Source: Deinococcus ruber
GTDB taxonomy: Bacteria; Deinococcota; Deinococci; Deinococcales; Deinococcaceae
Assembly: GCF_014648095.1 (NCBI RefSeq)
Contig: NZ_BMQL01000004.1
Location: forward strand, 62,001 to 126,000
Direction of reading: 5' to 3'
Length of the DNA: 64,000 bases
Within the stretch, counting starts at the first letter, position 1. The number at the start of each line of letters is the position of its first letter. Both the position numbers and the translations under genes were made by a program. Under the pieces are notes generated by a model. It was not told where the DNA came from and ran no database searches. It was given only the letters and a program-made list of their open reading frames with translations. Below are positions 7,513 through 16,423 of the stretch, piece by piece.

Positions 7513-8154
7513 ATGGGATTCAAGCCGAAAGCACGCCAGACCAGCAACTTCGAAACCACCACCTTCCCCGCAGGCCCCACCACCTTCACCCTCGAAAAGA
7601 TGCTCATCCGCCACTTCGACAGCAATTTCAAGCCGGAAGGTGCCCTGAAGATCATGGCCTTCTGGAAGGACGGCGAGGGCGATGAGTTCACCGACTTCCT
7701 CACCTGCCCACACGAATTCGCCTTCAACGAGAAGAGCGCCTTCTGGAACCGCGTTGCGGCCCTGGCTGGTCTCGCTCGTGCCCTGAGCGAAGAAGACGTG
7801 GATGACTTCGAAATCAGCATCGCTGGAATCGACGAAGACAGCGAGAACGCCTGGGAAGAGCTGATGGCGCTGGTGTACGACAAGAACAAGAAGCCTTACA
7901 TCGGTGAGGGCGGCAAGTCCATCTCCATCGAACTCACGGCAATCAACTACCGGGGCCGTAACCTGATCGGCTCGCAGTGCATTCTCAACATGAAGCCCAA
8001 GTTCGACGACAAAGGTGGGCAGCTCGAAGGCAACAAGGTGGCCGCTGACGGTGCGATGCCCCTGAGTGCAATTGGTGGCGGCAAGAAGAAGTCCGGCGCG
8101 GCCACCCCGCCACCCGCTGCTACTGCCCCAGCTGCTTCCGCCGCGATGCCCTAA
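7513..8154 (+). CDS. Replication-module protein, possibly ssDNA-binding
   Basis: The 213-aa protein has an AAGGAG ribosome site 7 nt from its ATG. It has an acidic beta-rich body (DFLTCPHEFAFNEKSAFWNRVAALAGL) and a low-complexity Ala/Pro C-terminal tail after GGGKKKSG. Position just before the helicase and a flexible tail are reminiscent of phage single-strand binding proteins, but no OB-fold motif can be named; function is inference. A strong terminator follows directly. Confidence 0.6.
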   Translation: MGFKPKARQTSNFETTTFPAGPTTFTLEKMLIRHFDSNFKPEGALKIMAFWKDGEGDEFTDFLTCPHEFAFNEKSAFWNRVAALAGLARALSEEDVDDFEISIAGIDEDSENAWEELMALVYDKNKKPYIGEGGKSISIELTAINYRGRNLIGSQCILNMKPKFDDKGGQLEGNKVAADGAMPLSAIGGGKKKSGAATPPPAATAPAASAAMP

Positions 8155-8160
8155 GCCGTC

Positions 8161-8216
8161 AGAAACCCTAGCCAGTGATTCGACCACTGGCTAGGGTTTC
8201 TGCTCTGAACTTTTTT
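8161..8216 (+). terminator. Strong intrinsic terminator between early operons
   Basis: A perfect 17-bp stem (8161-8177 with 8185-8201) and a 7-base loop are followed, after 9 nt, by TTTTTT. It separates the gene at 7513 from the helicase gene, whose ribosome site begins one base after the T run. Its position suggests regulated read-through. Confidence 0.8.
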
Positions 8217-8225
8217 GGAGCTGCC

Positions 8226-10055
8226 ATGATCATAACCCGTTTGACGTCCCTCCCTGGAATCGGGGACACCCTGGCCGCCCGCATCATCCGGCATCTCGGA
8301 CGCGGCCATGAATCCATCGCGCTGATGAACGTGCAGGACAATCCCTACAGCCTGATTGGCGTGCCGCGCATCGGCTTCAAGCTGGCCGACCGGGTGGCCC
8401 TGCATCTGGGCATCCGCCCGAACAGCCCACTGCGTCACGAGCACGGCAACGCCTACATCCTGAACGAAGACGGCACGCTGCCTGCCCACGAGTTCGACGT
8501 CCAGCGGCAGAAGCTCGACCTGACCAGCCCGGAGCACCGCCGCCTGTCGGTGGTCGAAGAGTCGGGCCGGGTGTGGCTGCCGGACGTGCTGGAAGCGGAG
8601 AAGCAGTTCGCTGGCTGGGTGTCCGGCCTGACGCTCGGGCAGCCCCCTTACCTGGGGCAGCTGACCGTCACGCCGGAACTGGACGCGCTGCTGGGGGTGC
8701 TGGATCAGCCGCAGCGCAGCGCAGTGCTGCACGCCGTCTTCGGACGCAACACCCACCTGATGGGTCTCACCGGCGGCGCAGGCACTGGCAAGACCGAGGT
8801 GATCGGCAGCATGGTCCGGGTGGCCCACGCCTCCAGCCTGCTCACGGCGGTGGCCGCCGTGGCAGGCAAGGCGTCTGACCGCATCCGCGAGAGTCTGGTT
8901 CGCAACCACGCGGTTGCCGAGTACGCGGGCACCATCCACAAGCTGCTGGGCTACAACGGCAGCGCCTACAGCGCTGGATACCTGCCGTACCAGCTGATCA
9001 TCCTCGACGAGGCCAGCATGATCCCCACCATGCTGCTGTGGGAGGTCGTGAAGCGCCTGCAGCCGGGCGCACGCCTGATTCTGGTGGGCGATCAGGGCCA
9101 GCTGCCCCCGGTCGGATACGGCCAGCCGTTCAGCGACCTGCTCACGCTCGGCATGCCCACGCTGCACCTGGAGCACAACTACCGTTCCCCGCACGTGCAG
9201 GGCATCATCCGCACCGCCAACGCCATCCGCCAGGGCACCGTGCTCAAGACCCCCGGCGATGACAGCCTCAGCCTGCAGGTGGCCTCTGACCTGAGCACGC
9301 AGGCCACCGAGCTGCTGGAAGGGCTGGCGGAAACGCCGCTCGACGACTGGCAGCTGATCACCTGGCGCAACGACGATGCCATGGCGTATAACCTCGCCGC
9401 GCAGAACATCCTGAACCCGGACGGCTTCCCGCTGTTCAGCTTCCGCCTGTTCGGGCAGGAGCAGGACTGGGCCGAGATTCGCAGCGGCGACAAGGTGATG
9501 GTCAAGACCAACGCCTACGAGTACGGCGTGTTCAACGGGCAGCTGGGCACCGCCATCGACACGGCGGAAGTCGAGATCGTGAGCGTGCGGCAGGCCGAGA
9601 CGCTCGAAGACTGGGCGGACGCCGATGAAGACGGCAAGATCCGCTCGGTAACCCGTGCGCTGTGCGTGCGGATCAAGATCGGCGGGGAGATCGTGAACGT
9701 CCCGGTGGCTGAAGCCGCCGAGCTGCTGACCCTCGGGTACGCGATCACGGTCCACAAGGCGCAGGGCAGCGACTGGGAGACGGTGATCATCTACCAGCCG
9801 GGCGGCGTGAGCTTCGACGCCAGTCGCTGGTGGTACACCTCCGTCACGCGGGCGAAAACGCGCTGCCACGTGCTGTTCGAAGTGAAGGTGAAGGGCGGCG
9901 ACGGCGCACCGCTGTGGTGGGCGAACACCCGCCGCCGTCTGGACGTGGGCAGCAGCATCTTCGTCGGGCGGGTCAAGAAGGCCATCAGTGAGCGCCTGAA
10001 CCTCCCCGTTCCCAGCCACAGCGAACCCTCGATTCAGGAACGGTTCGGCCTGTGA
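8226..10055 (+). CDS. RecD2-like SF1 DNA helicase
   Basis: The 609-aa protein has N-terminal helix-hairpin-helix elements (LTSLPGIGDTLAARIIRHLG; DNPYSLIGVPRIGFKLADRVA), Walker A GGAGTGKT (183-190), Walker B LIILDEASM, a GDQGQLPPVG motif III and a C-terminal SH3/UvrD-like part with ITVHKAQGSDW (motif V). This is the RecD2/TraA-type 5'-3' helicase plan. GGAG at 5 nt spacing fixes the ATG at 8226; the longer open frame upstream runs into the terminator. Probable role: phage replication or recombination. Confidence 0.88.
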   Translation: MIITRLTSLPGIGDTLAARIIRHLGRGHESIALMNVQDNPYSLIGVPRIGFKLADRVALHLGIRPNSPLRHEHGNAYILNEDGTLPAHEFDVQRQKLDLTSPEHRRLSVVEESGRVWLPDVLEAEKQFAGWVSGLTLGQPPYLGQLTVTPELDALLGVLDQPQRSAVLHAVFGRNTHLMGLTGGAGTGKTEVIGSMVRVAHASSLLTAVAAVAGKASDRIRESLVRNHAVAEYAGTIHKLLGYNGSAYSAGYLPYQLIILDEASMIPTMLLWEVVKRLQPGARLILVGDQGQLPPVGYGQPFSDLLTLGMPTLHLEHNYRSPHVQGIIRTANAIRQGTVLKTPGDDSLSLQVASDLSTQATELLEGLAETPLDDWQLITWRNDDAMAYNLAAQNILNPDGFPLFSFRLFGQEQDWAEIRSGDKVMVKTNAYEYGVFNGQLGTAIDTAEVEIVSVRQAETLEDWADADEDGKIRSVTRALCVRIKIGGEIVNVPVAEAAELLTLGYAITVHKAQGSDWETVIIYQPGGVSFDASRWWYTSVTRAKTRCHVLFEVKVKGGDGAPLWWANTRRRLDVGSSIFVGRVKKAISERLNLPVPSHSEPSIQERFGL

Positions 10056-10744
10056 AGCAGGAACTCAACGTCACCGCCCACCGCGTCGTGACCGAATACG
10101 ACAAAGACCAGTACCTGCTCAGCACCATCGAGCTGCGCGTGCCTGCCGAAGAACTCGAATTCATGGGCGACGTGCTCGAAGCCATGCGAGACGACAAAGA
10201 CGTCCGCAGCACGCTGGTGGTGCGTGATCTGCACGACGGTGAGCCTCGTCGACTGTCCCTGAAGCTGAAGGCCTCCAAGATGAAGGACTTCGTGCCAGTC
10301 GCAGTCTTCACCAAGTTCGGCAGCACCCACGACAACCTGACCGAACTCTTCAGCACCGGCCCCTACGGCGACTATGAACTGCTGCTGCTGATCGAGGTCA
10401 TCGAAGCCAAAGACGACCAGGACGAACTCGACTTCGAAGGCGAGCGTGAACCTGTCGAGCGACCCTACGACCTCGATGCGGCGGTCTCCGGCATGGTGGC
10501 CGAAGGCTGCCCGCACTGCCCAGATCTGCACTTCGACCCGGCCTACCTGGGTGCAGAGCGACATCTGGCCCTGTGCAATGCCGAGGAACTCTGCCAGCTG
10601 CTGGAAAGCATCGGGATCGACCCCACCCGCTGGGACGATCCGAAACGCGACCAGCAGCAGGACATGGCCGAACAGCGCAAGGTGCTGCTCAGCCGCTGGG
10701 AAGACCTGAACCTCACGGTGGTTCTTCAGGACGGTGAAGCATGA
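10052..10744 (+). CDS. Hypothetical phage protein with CPHC motif
   Basis: A 230-aa acidic protein, GTGA-coupled to the helicase gene. Residues 1-130 alternate strands and charged turns; a CPHC-x-CN cysteine cluster lies near residue 155. No family recognised. The tight overlaps on both sides place it in the replication operon. Confidence 0.65.
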   Translation: MKQELNVTAHRVVTEYDKDQYLLSTIELRVPAEELEFMGDVLEAMRDDKDVRSTLVVRDLHDGEPRRLSLKLKASKMKDFVPVAVFTKFGSTHDNLTELFSTGPYGDYELLLLIEVIEAKDDQDELDFEGEREPVERPYDLDAAVSGMVAEGCPHCPDLHFDPAYLGAERHLALCNAEELCQLLESIGIDPTRWDDPKRDQQQDMAEQRKVLLSRWEDLNLTVVLQDGEA

Positions 10745-10914
10745 GCGAGTCTGAGGCACCCCGCCACACCTGCCGTTCCTGCTGGGGCACGTTTACCCGT
10801 GATGATCGCGACGGTCCCCGCGAGTGCCACGGCGGCAGCAGCTGCCCGTTCGACGAACCCGACAACTGGGAAACCTACGAACCGGACGTCTCCACCGCCT
10901 GGGACATGGACTGA
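10741..10914 (+). CDS. Small zinc-binding protein
   Basis: A 57-aa protein with CRSC and later ECHGGSSC, giving four Cys and two His for one zinc site, and an acidic C-terminus. ATGA overlap with the preceding gene and TGATG overlap with the DndC-like gene suggest it is made together with that enzyme. Function unknown. Confidence 0.6.
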   Translation: MSESEAPRHTCRSCWGTFTRDDRDGPRECHGGSSCPFDEPDNWETYEPDVSTAWDMD

Positions 10915-12095
10915 TGAGCGCTTCGCAACTCTCCCTCTGGCAGACCGAACGACAAGGCCTGCTCGATGCACTGGAACTCACGGCCATGAGCCTGCGCGAG
11001 TACGGCGAGCGGCACCGGCACTGGGTCGTGGCCTACTCCGGCGGCAAGGATTCGACGGCCACCGTGACGGCCCTCGACTGGCTGATTGCTCAGGGCCGTG
11101 TGCCCGCGCCGGAGAGCCTGACGATTCTGTACGCCGATACCCGTATGGAACTGCCGCCGCTTCAGGCGAGCGCCATGCAGGTCCTTGCCCGTCTGGAAGC
11201 GCGGGGCGCAATGGTCAAGACCGTGCTGCCACCGCTGGACAAGCGGATGCTGGTGTACATCCTGGGCCGCGGCGTCCCTCCACCCAAGAACCGTTTCCGC
11301 TGGTGCACGAGGCAATTGAAGATCGACCCGATGGTCGAGACGCAGCAGGCGCTGATTCAGCAGCACGGCGAGATCCTGTTGCTGACTGGCGTGCGCGTGG
11401 GCGAAAGCGCCGCTCGTGACCAGCGAATTGCCCTCAGCTGCGGCAAGGATGGCGCGGAGTGCGGGCAGGGCTGGTACCAGGCCCAGGAGTTTCCCGGCCT
11501 GAACAAACTGGCTCCGCTGCTGCACTGGCGCGTGTGTAACGTCTGGGACTGGCTGACCGGTCAGGAACACGGATTGGCCCACGGCTACCCCACCTCGATG
11601 CTGGCAGAAGCCTACGGTGGTGACGAGGCGGCAGAGATCAACGCCCGCACCGGCTGTATGGCCTGCCCGCTGGCGAGCCGTGACGTGGCGCTCGAAGCCA
11701 TCGTGGAGCTGCCGCAGTGGGCGCACTTCAAGGCTGTGCTGCGGCTGCGGGCGCTGTGGGAAGAACTGCGTGCCCCGCACTTCCGCCTTCGCAAGCCCGA
11801 TGGACGCATGGGGCCGCTGACGTTCGAGGCCCGCATGTACGGCCTGCGTTACGTGCTGGCGATCCAGGACGAAGTGAATGCTTTGGCTGCCGCGCTGAAC
11901 CTGCCGGGTCTGGACATCCTCAACATCGAAGAGCACGCCCGGATTCTGGAACTGATCGATGCCCAGCAGTGGCCCAACGGCTGGGACGGCACCGAGCGGC
12001 GTGGCGATGACCAGTATTTCCGAGACGCGAACGCGGGCAGCGACTGGATGTATGCCGACTTGGAACTGCACAACGGACTGGGCGGGTTGAGCTGA
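10914..12095 (+). CDS. DndC-like PAPS-reductase-family PP-loop protein
   Basis: The 393-aa protein has the N-type PP-loop SGGKDS (residues 42-47) for ATP and the pattern RWCTRQLKIDP (Cys131) plus GCMACPL (Cys248, Cys251), which in DndC binds a 4Fe-4S cluster. Two more Cys (176, 183) lie between. DndC takes part in DNA phosphorothioation, where sulfur replaces a backbone oxygen. No dndA, B, D or E lies in the window, so a complete Dnd pathway is not shown; a phage DNA modification or an unrelated sulfur reaction are both possible. The ATG at 10914 overlaps the preceding stop. Confidence 0.78.
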   Translation: MSASQLSLWQTERQGLLDALELTAMSLREYGERHRHWVVAYSGGKDSTATVTALDWLIAQGRVPAPESLTILYADTRMELPPLQASAMQVLARLEARGAMVKTVLPPLDKRMLVYILGRGVPPPKNRFRWCTRQLKIDPMVETQQALIQQHGEILLLTGVRVGESAARDQRIALSCGKDGAECGQGWYQAQEFPGLNKLAPLLHWRVCNVWDWLTGQEHGLAHGYPTSMLAEAYGGDEAAEINARTGCMACPLASRDVALEAIVELPQWAHFKAVLRLRALWEELRAPHFRLRKPDGRMGPLTFEARMYGLRYVLAIQDEVNALAAALNLPGLDILNIEEHARILELIDAQQWPNGWDGTERRGDDQYFRDANAGSDWMYADLELHNGLGGLS

Positions 12096-12097
12096 CC

Positions 12098-14539
12098 ATG
12101 ACTCTTTCACCCTGGCAATGGGTGGACCTCCTGTATCAGGGGGTCACACCCCCACATGGCTACGCGGAATTCCGACTGCTCGACCCGCACCCCGAGAACC
12201 CCGGCAAGTCCCTCGTCGACCGCCTGTGGATGGAATGGGTCAGCCCCGAAGAACTCGCGCCGAAGATCCCGCGCAAGAAATGGCTGAAAGGGCACGTGTA
12301 CCTCGGCGTGGCCCTCCGCACCCCCGACGGGCAGGCCAGCAACAGCGGCACCCGCCACGACACCCACCCCACACATCTCGTGTGGGTGGATGTCGATCTC
12401 AAACACACCGTCTACCTGGACGGCCAGACCAACCCCGAAGAGCTGTCGCCCGCCGAACTCCGGGCCGCCGCGCAGGCCTGCCTCGATGACCTGCTGACCA
12501 CCTGCGAGGAACACGGCCTGCCGCCCCGCGCTGTGGTCTACAGCGGTCAGGGCCTGCAACTCTACTGGGCACGCCGCGCCCGCAGCAGCTTCGAGGACAC
12601 CGAGGCCTTCAACCGCGGCCTCGCCAAACTGCTCGACGGCGACCCCGCCAGCACCGATCAGGCCCGCATCCTGCGCGTCCCCGGCTGGGAGCACCACAAG
12701 AACCCAGACCGCCCGCTGCCCGTCGAACTGTGGCACCAGGACCCTGCCGCCTGGGTGGATGACACGGTGCTGGAAGCCTTCGCCCTCCGGCAGCTCGTCA
12801 CCACCCGCACGGGCGATGTCACGGTCAACCAGGGCAGCGTCAGTGAGCACGATCTGGATGTGCTGCGCGAGGCGTGGCTGGACGTGAACGGCACTAGCTG
12901 GGGCGGCAATGGACGGCACCAGCTGGCTCTGTGGGTCGGCGGCTGGCTGCGCTCGAATGGCTACAGCGAAGGCGACGCGACCGAACTGGTGCGCGAACTC
13001 GCGATGAACGGCAACGATCCCGGCCTGCAAGACCGCCTGCGAGCCGTCCGCGACGCCTACAAGACCGAGAACCCCAAGGGCTGGACCGGTCTCACCCAGG
13101 AGCTGCACCTGAAGCTCGACGGCATTCCCCTGAAGGAAGGGCCGAAGCCCAACCTGAAGGGAGCCGGAACTGGCACGCCTGCGGCAGCCACGGCGACCGC
13201 TCCTGCCGCCGGGAAGACTCGCACCCGGCAGGAGAAGACCACCCTCACCGAATACGGGCGGATCTTCCTCGAATACAGCCACGAACACCGCCACGAGTAC
13301 GCCTACCACGAGCGCTGGCAGAAGTGGTTCGAATACCAGGGCGGCGTGTACACCGATGTGCTCGATTCCACCATGCGGAAACGGGTCGATCTGGTGATGC
13401 AGGAGCGCGGCGAGGAAGACTTCAAGAAGAGCGACCTGACCGAGATCCTGCTGAAGGTCGCCCACACGCCCGGCGTGGGCAAGACCGACGTCGATCAGAG
13501 CAGCTGGGAACTCAACTGCGCCAACGGCATCCTGGACCTCCGCACCCTCGAACTCAGCGAGCACAGCCCCGAATACTTCTCCGTCGTTCAGACGGGAGCC
13601 GACTGGAATCCCAATGCCACCAGCGACGAGTGGCGGGACTTTCTGACGGCAGCGGTGCCCAGCAGGGAAGACCGCGAGACCCTGCAGCGCTACTGCGGGT
13701 ACTGCCTTACGGGCGACACCAGCGCCCAGAAGGCCCTGCTGCTGATCGGACAGGGCGGCACCGGCAAAAGCACCTTCGCGGATGTGGTGGCCGCCGCGCT
13801 GGGCGGTATGGGTGGGCACAGCCTCGCCACCAGCAGCGCCCTGGAGAACATCAAAGACGGCAGCTTCATCGTCGGCAATCTCGTCGGCAAGCGCATGTGC
13901 ATCGTGTCCGAGTTGCAGGAGCGGGTGGACTGGCTGCCGTTCAAGCGCATCACGGGTGAAGACCCGATCTCCGTCGACGTCAAGAACAAGGATTCCTACG
14001 TCACGAAACTCGATACCAAGTTGATCATTCTGTCGAACGTCCGCCCGAATCTGGGCGAAGATACCAGCAACAGCAGCCTCATGCGCCGCTTCCTGCCCGT
14101 CGCCTTCAACATCAAGCCTGCCGCCCCCGATCCAGGTCTCAAGGCCCGTCTGACGAGTCCGGAGAGCCTCAGCGGCGTGCTGACGTGGATGGTGCGTGGT
14201 CTCCGCACCCTGCTCGCTGATCAGATGCGCTTCCCGAATACCGGCATGAACGAACTGGCCCGCGAGATCGTCGAGGACTCCAACCGCTGCATCGACTTCC
14301 TGCGGGAATGCTGTGCCCCTACCGGCTCAACAGGCAGCCAGGCGCTCTACGACGCCTACAAGGAATGGTCCCTCAACACCGGACGTTCCCTGATCGGCAT
14401 CAAGCGCTTCACGCGTGATCTGCCCGCCGCCGTCGCCCACTTTGGCCGCACCACCGAACTCGTGAAGACCCGGACGGGCAACGTCTGGCCGGGCGTGATG
14501 TTGAGCACCCTTCCAGGAGGTTGGGAAGATGTCGAGTAA
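12098..14539 (+). CDS. Primase-polymerase and SF3/D5-type helicase fusion
   Basis: The 813-aa protein joins an archaeo-eukaryotic-type primase N-terminus (WVDVDLK metal motif about residue 95, YSGQGLQLYW, DQARILRVPGWEHHKNP) to a D5-N linker and an SF3 helicase with Walker A GQGGTGKS near residue 550 and a later DRWLP-like region. Such fusions start phage or plasmid replication at the origin. It is separated by 2 bp from the DndC-like gene, and the iteron-rich origin candidate follows directly. Confidence 0.85.
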   Translation: MTLSPWQWVDLLYQGVTPPHGYAEFRLLDPHPENPGKSLVDRLWMEWVSPEELAPKIPRKKWLKGHVYLGVALRTPDGQASNSGTRHDTHPTHLVWVDVDLKHTVYLDGQTNPEELSPAELRAAAQACLDDLLTTCEEHGLPPRAVVYSGQGLQLYWARRARSSFEDTEAFNRGLAKLLDGDPASTDQARILRVPGWEHHKNPDRPLPVELWHQDPAAWVDDTVLEAFALRQLVTTRTGDVTVNQGSVSEHDLDVLREAWLDVNGTSWGGNGRHQLALWVGGWLRSNGYSEGDATELVRELAMNGNDPGLQDRLRAVRDAYKTENPKGWTGLTQELHLKLDGIPLKEGPKPNLKGAGTGTPAAATATAPAAGKTRTRQEKTTLTEYGRIFLEYSHEHRHEYAYHERWQKWFEYQGGVYTDVLDSTMRKRVDLVMQERGEEDFKKSDLTEILLKVAHTPGVGKTDVDQSSWELNCANGILDLRTLELSEHSPEYFSVVQTGADWNPNATSDEWRDFLTAAVPSREDRETLQRYCGYCLTGDTSAQKALLLIGQGGTGKSTFADVVAAALGGMGGHSLATSSALENIKDGSFIVGNLVGKRMCIVSELQERVDWLPFKRITGEDPISVDVKNKDSYVTKLDTKLIILSNVRPNLGEDTSNSSLMRRFLPVAFNIKPAAPDPGLKARLTSPESLSGVLTWMVRGLRTLLADQMRFPNTGMNELAREIVEDSNRCIDFLRECCAPTGSTGSQALYDAYKEWSLNTGRSLIGIKRFTRDLPAAVAHFGRTTELVKTRTGNVWPGVMLSTLPGGWEDVE

Positions 14540-14812
14540 GCCCTTGTGTGGAAGGACGTGGAAGGAAAATCCCTGTCCTTCCACAAGAAAAACACCGTCC
14601 CAGACAACTCGGTGGAACGTGTGGAAGCAGTGGAACGTTTTTCTAACTCCTTTCGTATGTGCGCACACGCGCACACGCGCAAGAAGCAACTTCCGTTTTC
14701 CTTCCACTGCTTCCACACGTTCCGCGATACCGTCCCAGACAATCTTTAGCCCCACCTACATCCTTCCACCGTCCTTCCGCTCTCCTTCCACGTCCTTCCA
14801 CGGTGGCCGCGT
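14540..14812. other. Candidate replication origin with GTGGAA iterons
   Basis: No convincing gene lies in these 273 bases. They hold 11 copies of GTGGAA in either orientation: 14548, 14558, 14612, 14621, 14630 on plus; 14579, 14702, 14711, 14764, 14786, 14796 on minus. Six are the octamer GTGGAAGG. A perfect 22-bp inverted repeat pairs 14614-14635 with 14702-14723, and a 14-bp direct repeat ACCGTCCCAGACAA occurs at 14594 and 14729. Alternating GC/CA sequence lies in the centre. Position after the primase-helicase gene fits an origin. Confidence 0.6.
14614..14723. repeat. 22-bp inverted repeat inside the origin candidate
   Basis: Arms 14614-14635 and 14702-14723 are exact reverse complements, with a 66-base interval. 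Each arm contains three or two GTGGAA units. It could extrude as a cruciform or present iterons symmetrically to an initiator. Confidence 0.85.
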
Positions 14813-15409
14813 ATGACCTTCACGCCCACCAAAAACCGGAGCGGCGGCAAAGGCCGGACACCCAACATCCCCGCCTTACGGGACGCCTGGTGTGCCCTCG
14901 TGCCCCCCGACATCGACAGTGCCGCCCTGGGAGCAAAAGACGAAGCGCAGGCGGCCAGCCTGATCTGGAACGTCGCCGGGAACGCCCGCCTCTTCATGGA
15001 ATGGACCAACTACCAGCCCGCCAGCTGGCAGGCCCCAGCGGGCTTCGAGCACCACCGCCTCGCGAAGGTCTGCGGCTGGCTCGGCACGCTCGACCTGAAA
15101 TCCAAAGAGCTGCTGTATCGCCGGGAAGACGCCCTCACGATCCTGCTGGCTGCCTGGGAACGCCTGCAAACCCTGCATGCCGATCTGTACTGGCACACCG
15201 TGTTCACGCTCTGGGTGGCCGACGAAGAGTTCGGGCCGCTCAGTGACCCGTTGGACTTCCTGCCGGTCTGGGATGTGGCCGACGAAGACCCCAGGCGGCA
15301 GCAGGCGGGCAAGACAGCCGAGGAATTCACCCTGTACTGCGGACTTCTGACCTTCCTAAACACGGCGATTGGGAAGGACTTGCTGGACCTGGAGGCGGAT
15401 CCCTTTTGA
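14813..15409 (+). CDS. Hypothetical early phage protein
   Basis: A 198-aa protein, rich in Trp and Leu, with helical segments (EDALTILLAAWERLQTLHADLYWHTVFTLWVADEEFG). Its ATG directly follows the iteron region with only a weak ribosome site. No family recognised. Confidence 0.65.
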   Translation: MTFTPTKNRSGGKGRTPNIPALRDAWCALVPPDIDSAALGAKDEAQAASLIWNVAGNARLFMEWTNYQPASWQAPAGFEHHRLAKVCGWLGTLDLKSKELLYRREDALTILLAAWERLQTLHADLYWHTVFTLWVADEEFGPLSDPLDFLPVWDVADEDPRRQQAGKTAEEFTLYCGLLTFLNTAIGKDLLDLEADPF

Positions 15410-15414
15410 ACACC

Positions 15415-15759
15415 ATGACGAGAAATGAAGCAATTTCGGGCCAGTCTGATCGGCTGACCATGCCGAAAAATGCTGAACAGAACCGCGCTGCAGCAGTCCT
15501 GCGGGCGATTGGGGTGCGGGATCCGTTCACGGTGCAGAAGCTGGCGCAGAGCATGTACAAGCGTGGGTATGGCTGGGAGGTGCAGGGCACGCCGGGTGTG
15601 ATGTGGGTGGCGGTGTTCTACCTGCCGGAGCCGGATGAGGAAGTCGAGACGGTGACGGCGGATTCTCGCGGGGCCATCGGACATGTCGAGGTGGCTGATT
15701 ACGACATCTGCGCGGCGCTGACCCAGGCGTATGCCCTGGCGCTGGAGGCCAGCCGATGA
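15415..15759 (+). CDS. Hypothetical early phage protein
   Basis: About 114 aa. The ATG at 15415 is chosen; a TTG at 15406 overlapping the previous stop would add three residues. An N-terminal helical segment (NRAAAVLRAIGVRDPFTVQKLAQSMYKRGYGWEV) precedes beta strands and an acidic stretch. No domain recognised. It overlaps the next gene by 4 bp. Confidence 0.6.
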   Translation: MTRNEAISGQSDRLTMPKNAEQNRAAAVLRAIGVRDPFTVQKLAQSMYKRGYGWEVQGTPGVMWVAVFYLPEPDEEVETVTADSRGAIGHVEVADYDICAALTQAYALALEASR

Positions 15760-16244
15760 GCGTCCTGACCTCGAAGCCAGTTCAGGATGTGCCAGCCGAC
15801 ATGCTCACGGCATTGCTCGATCAGGCCTACGGCAAGCTGTCTAACGACCCTATGACCATCGATGCGGGGCTGGTGTCGGCCTTGTGCCGCGACTTGGAGG
15901 TCGCTCGCAGCGGCGTGGACATTGCGAACCGGCTGACTGAGTTGTACCGGGATGAGCGGGACAAGCTTGTTGATAAGAACGAAGACCTTCAGAGGCGCGT
16001 GGCAGCAGCAAATACGGCGGTGGCCGCCTGGGACGATGTGATTCGTCAGTGCCGCGCGGACAAGGCTGAGTTGGAGGCACTGCGAGGGCTGACGGTGCGG
16101 CAGGCCGATGTCCTGGAAGCAGTGAGGCAACTGGCGCAAGGATGGAATGCCAAGATCAACAGCGGCATCCCGCAGGACGACGCATGGCTGGCTCTCTCGA
16201 TGGCTGCGGTTGAGCTGAATCATGTCCTGGTAGGCGAGGCATGA
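15756..16244 (+). CDS. Coiled-coil phage protein, unknown
   Basis: A 162-aa, mostly helical protein with a likely coiled coil at residues 60-115 (RDERDKLVDKNEDLQRRVAAANTAVAAWDDVIRQCRADKAELEAL). ATGA overlaps join it to both neighbours. No family recognised. Confidence 0.6.
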   Translation: MSVLTSKPVQDVPADMLTALLDQAYGKLSNDPMTIDAGLVSALCRDLEVARSGVDIANRLTELYRDERDKLVDKNEDLQRRVAAANTAVAAWDDVIRQCRADKAELEALRGLTVRQADVLEAVRQLAQGWNAKINSGIPQDDAWLALSMAAVELNHVLVGEA

Positions 16245-16423
16245 GCGTGACCCGCAACTATGCGTGCCCGGTCTGCGAGGGCAGCGACCCGCGCTGTTAC
16301 GTCTGCCAGGGGCGTGGCGTGATCAGCGAGGCGGCAGCGGAAGCCCTGGAGGCCAGCGAGCAGGAGCGGGCGGATATCGAGGGCGTGTGGGAAGACGCCT
16401 TCGATGACGGTGGGCCGCTGTGA
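16241..16423 (+). CDS. Small zinc-ribbon protein
   Basis: A 60-aa protein. CPVCEGSDPRCYVCQGRG forms a DnaJ-like CxxC...CxxCxGxG zinc knuckle, followed by an acidic helix. Coupled to both neighbours. Function unknown; it may be a partner of the nuclease that follows. Confidence 0.6.
   Translation: MSVTRNYACPVCEGSDPRCYVCQGRGVISEAAAEALEASEQERADIEGVWEDAFDDGGPL

Noticed and set aside
8151..10019. A 622-codon open frame on the minus strand
   Set aside because: It mirrors the RecD2-like helicase gene, has shadow-type composition (many His, Gln, Val, Gly) and no ribosome site.
12107..13819. A 570-codon minus-strand open frame
   Set aside because: Antisense of the primase-helicase gene in the register that stays open in high-GC DNA; no motif.
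14529..14816. Short frames across the iteron region
   Set aside because: Their proteins merely repeat the iteron bases in translation (SFHxSTS type), and the region is full of repeats; a non-coding origin explains it better.
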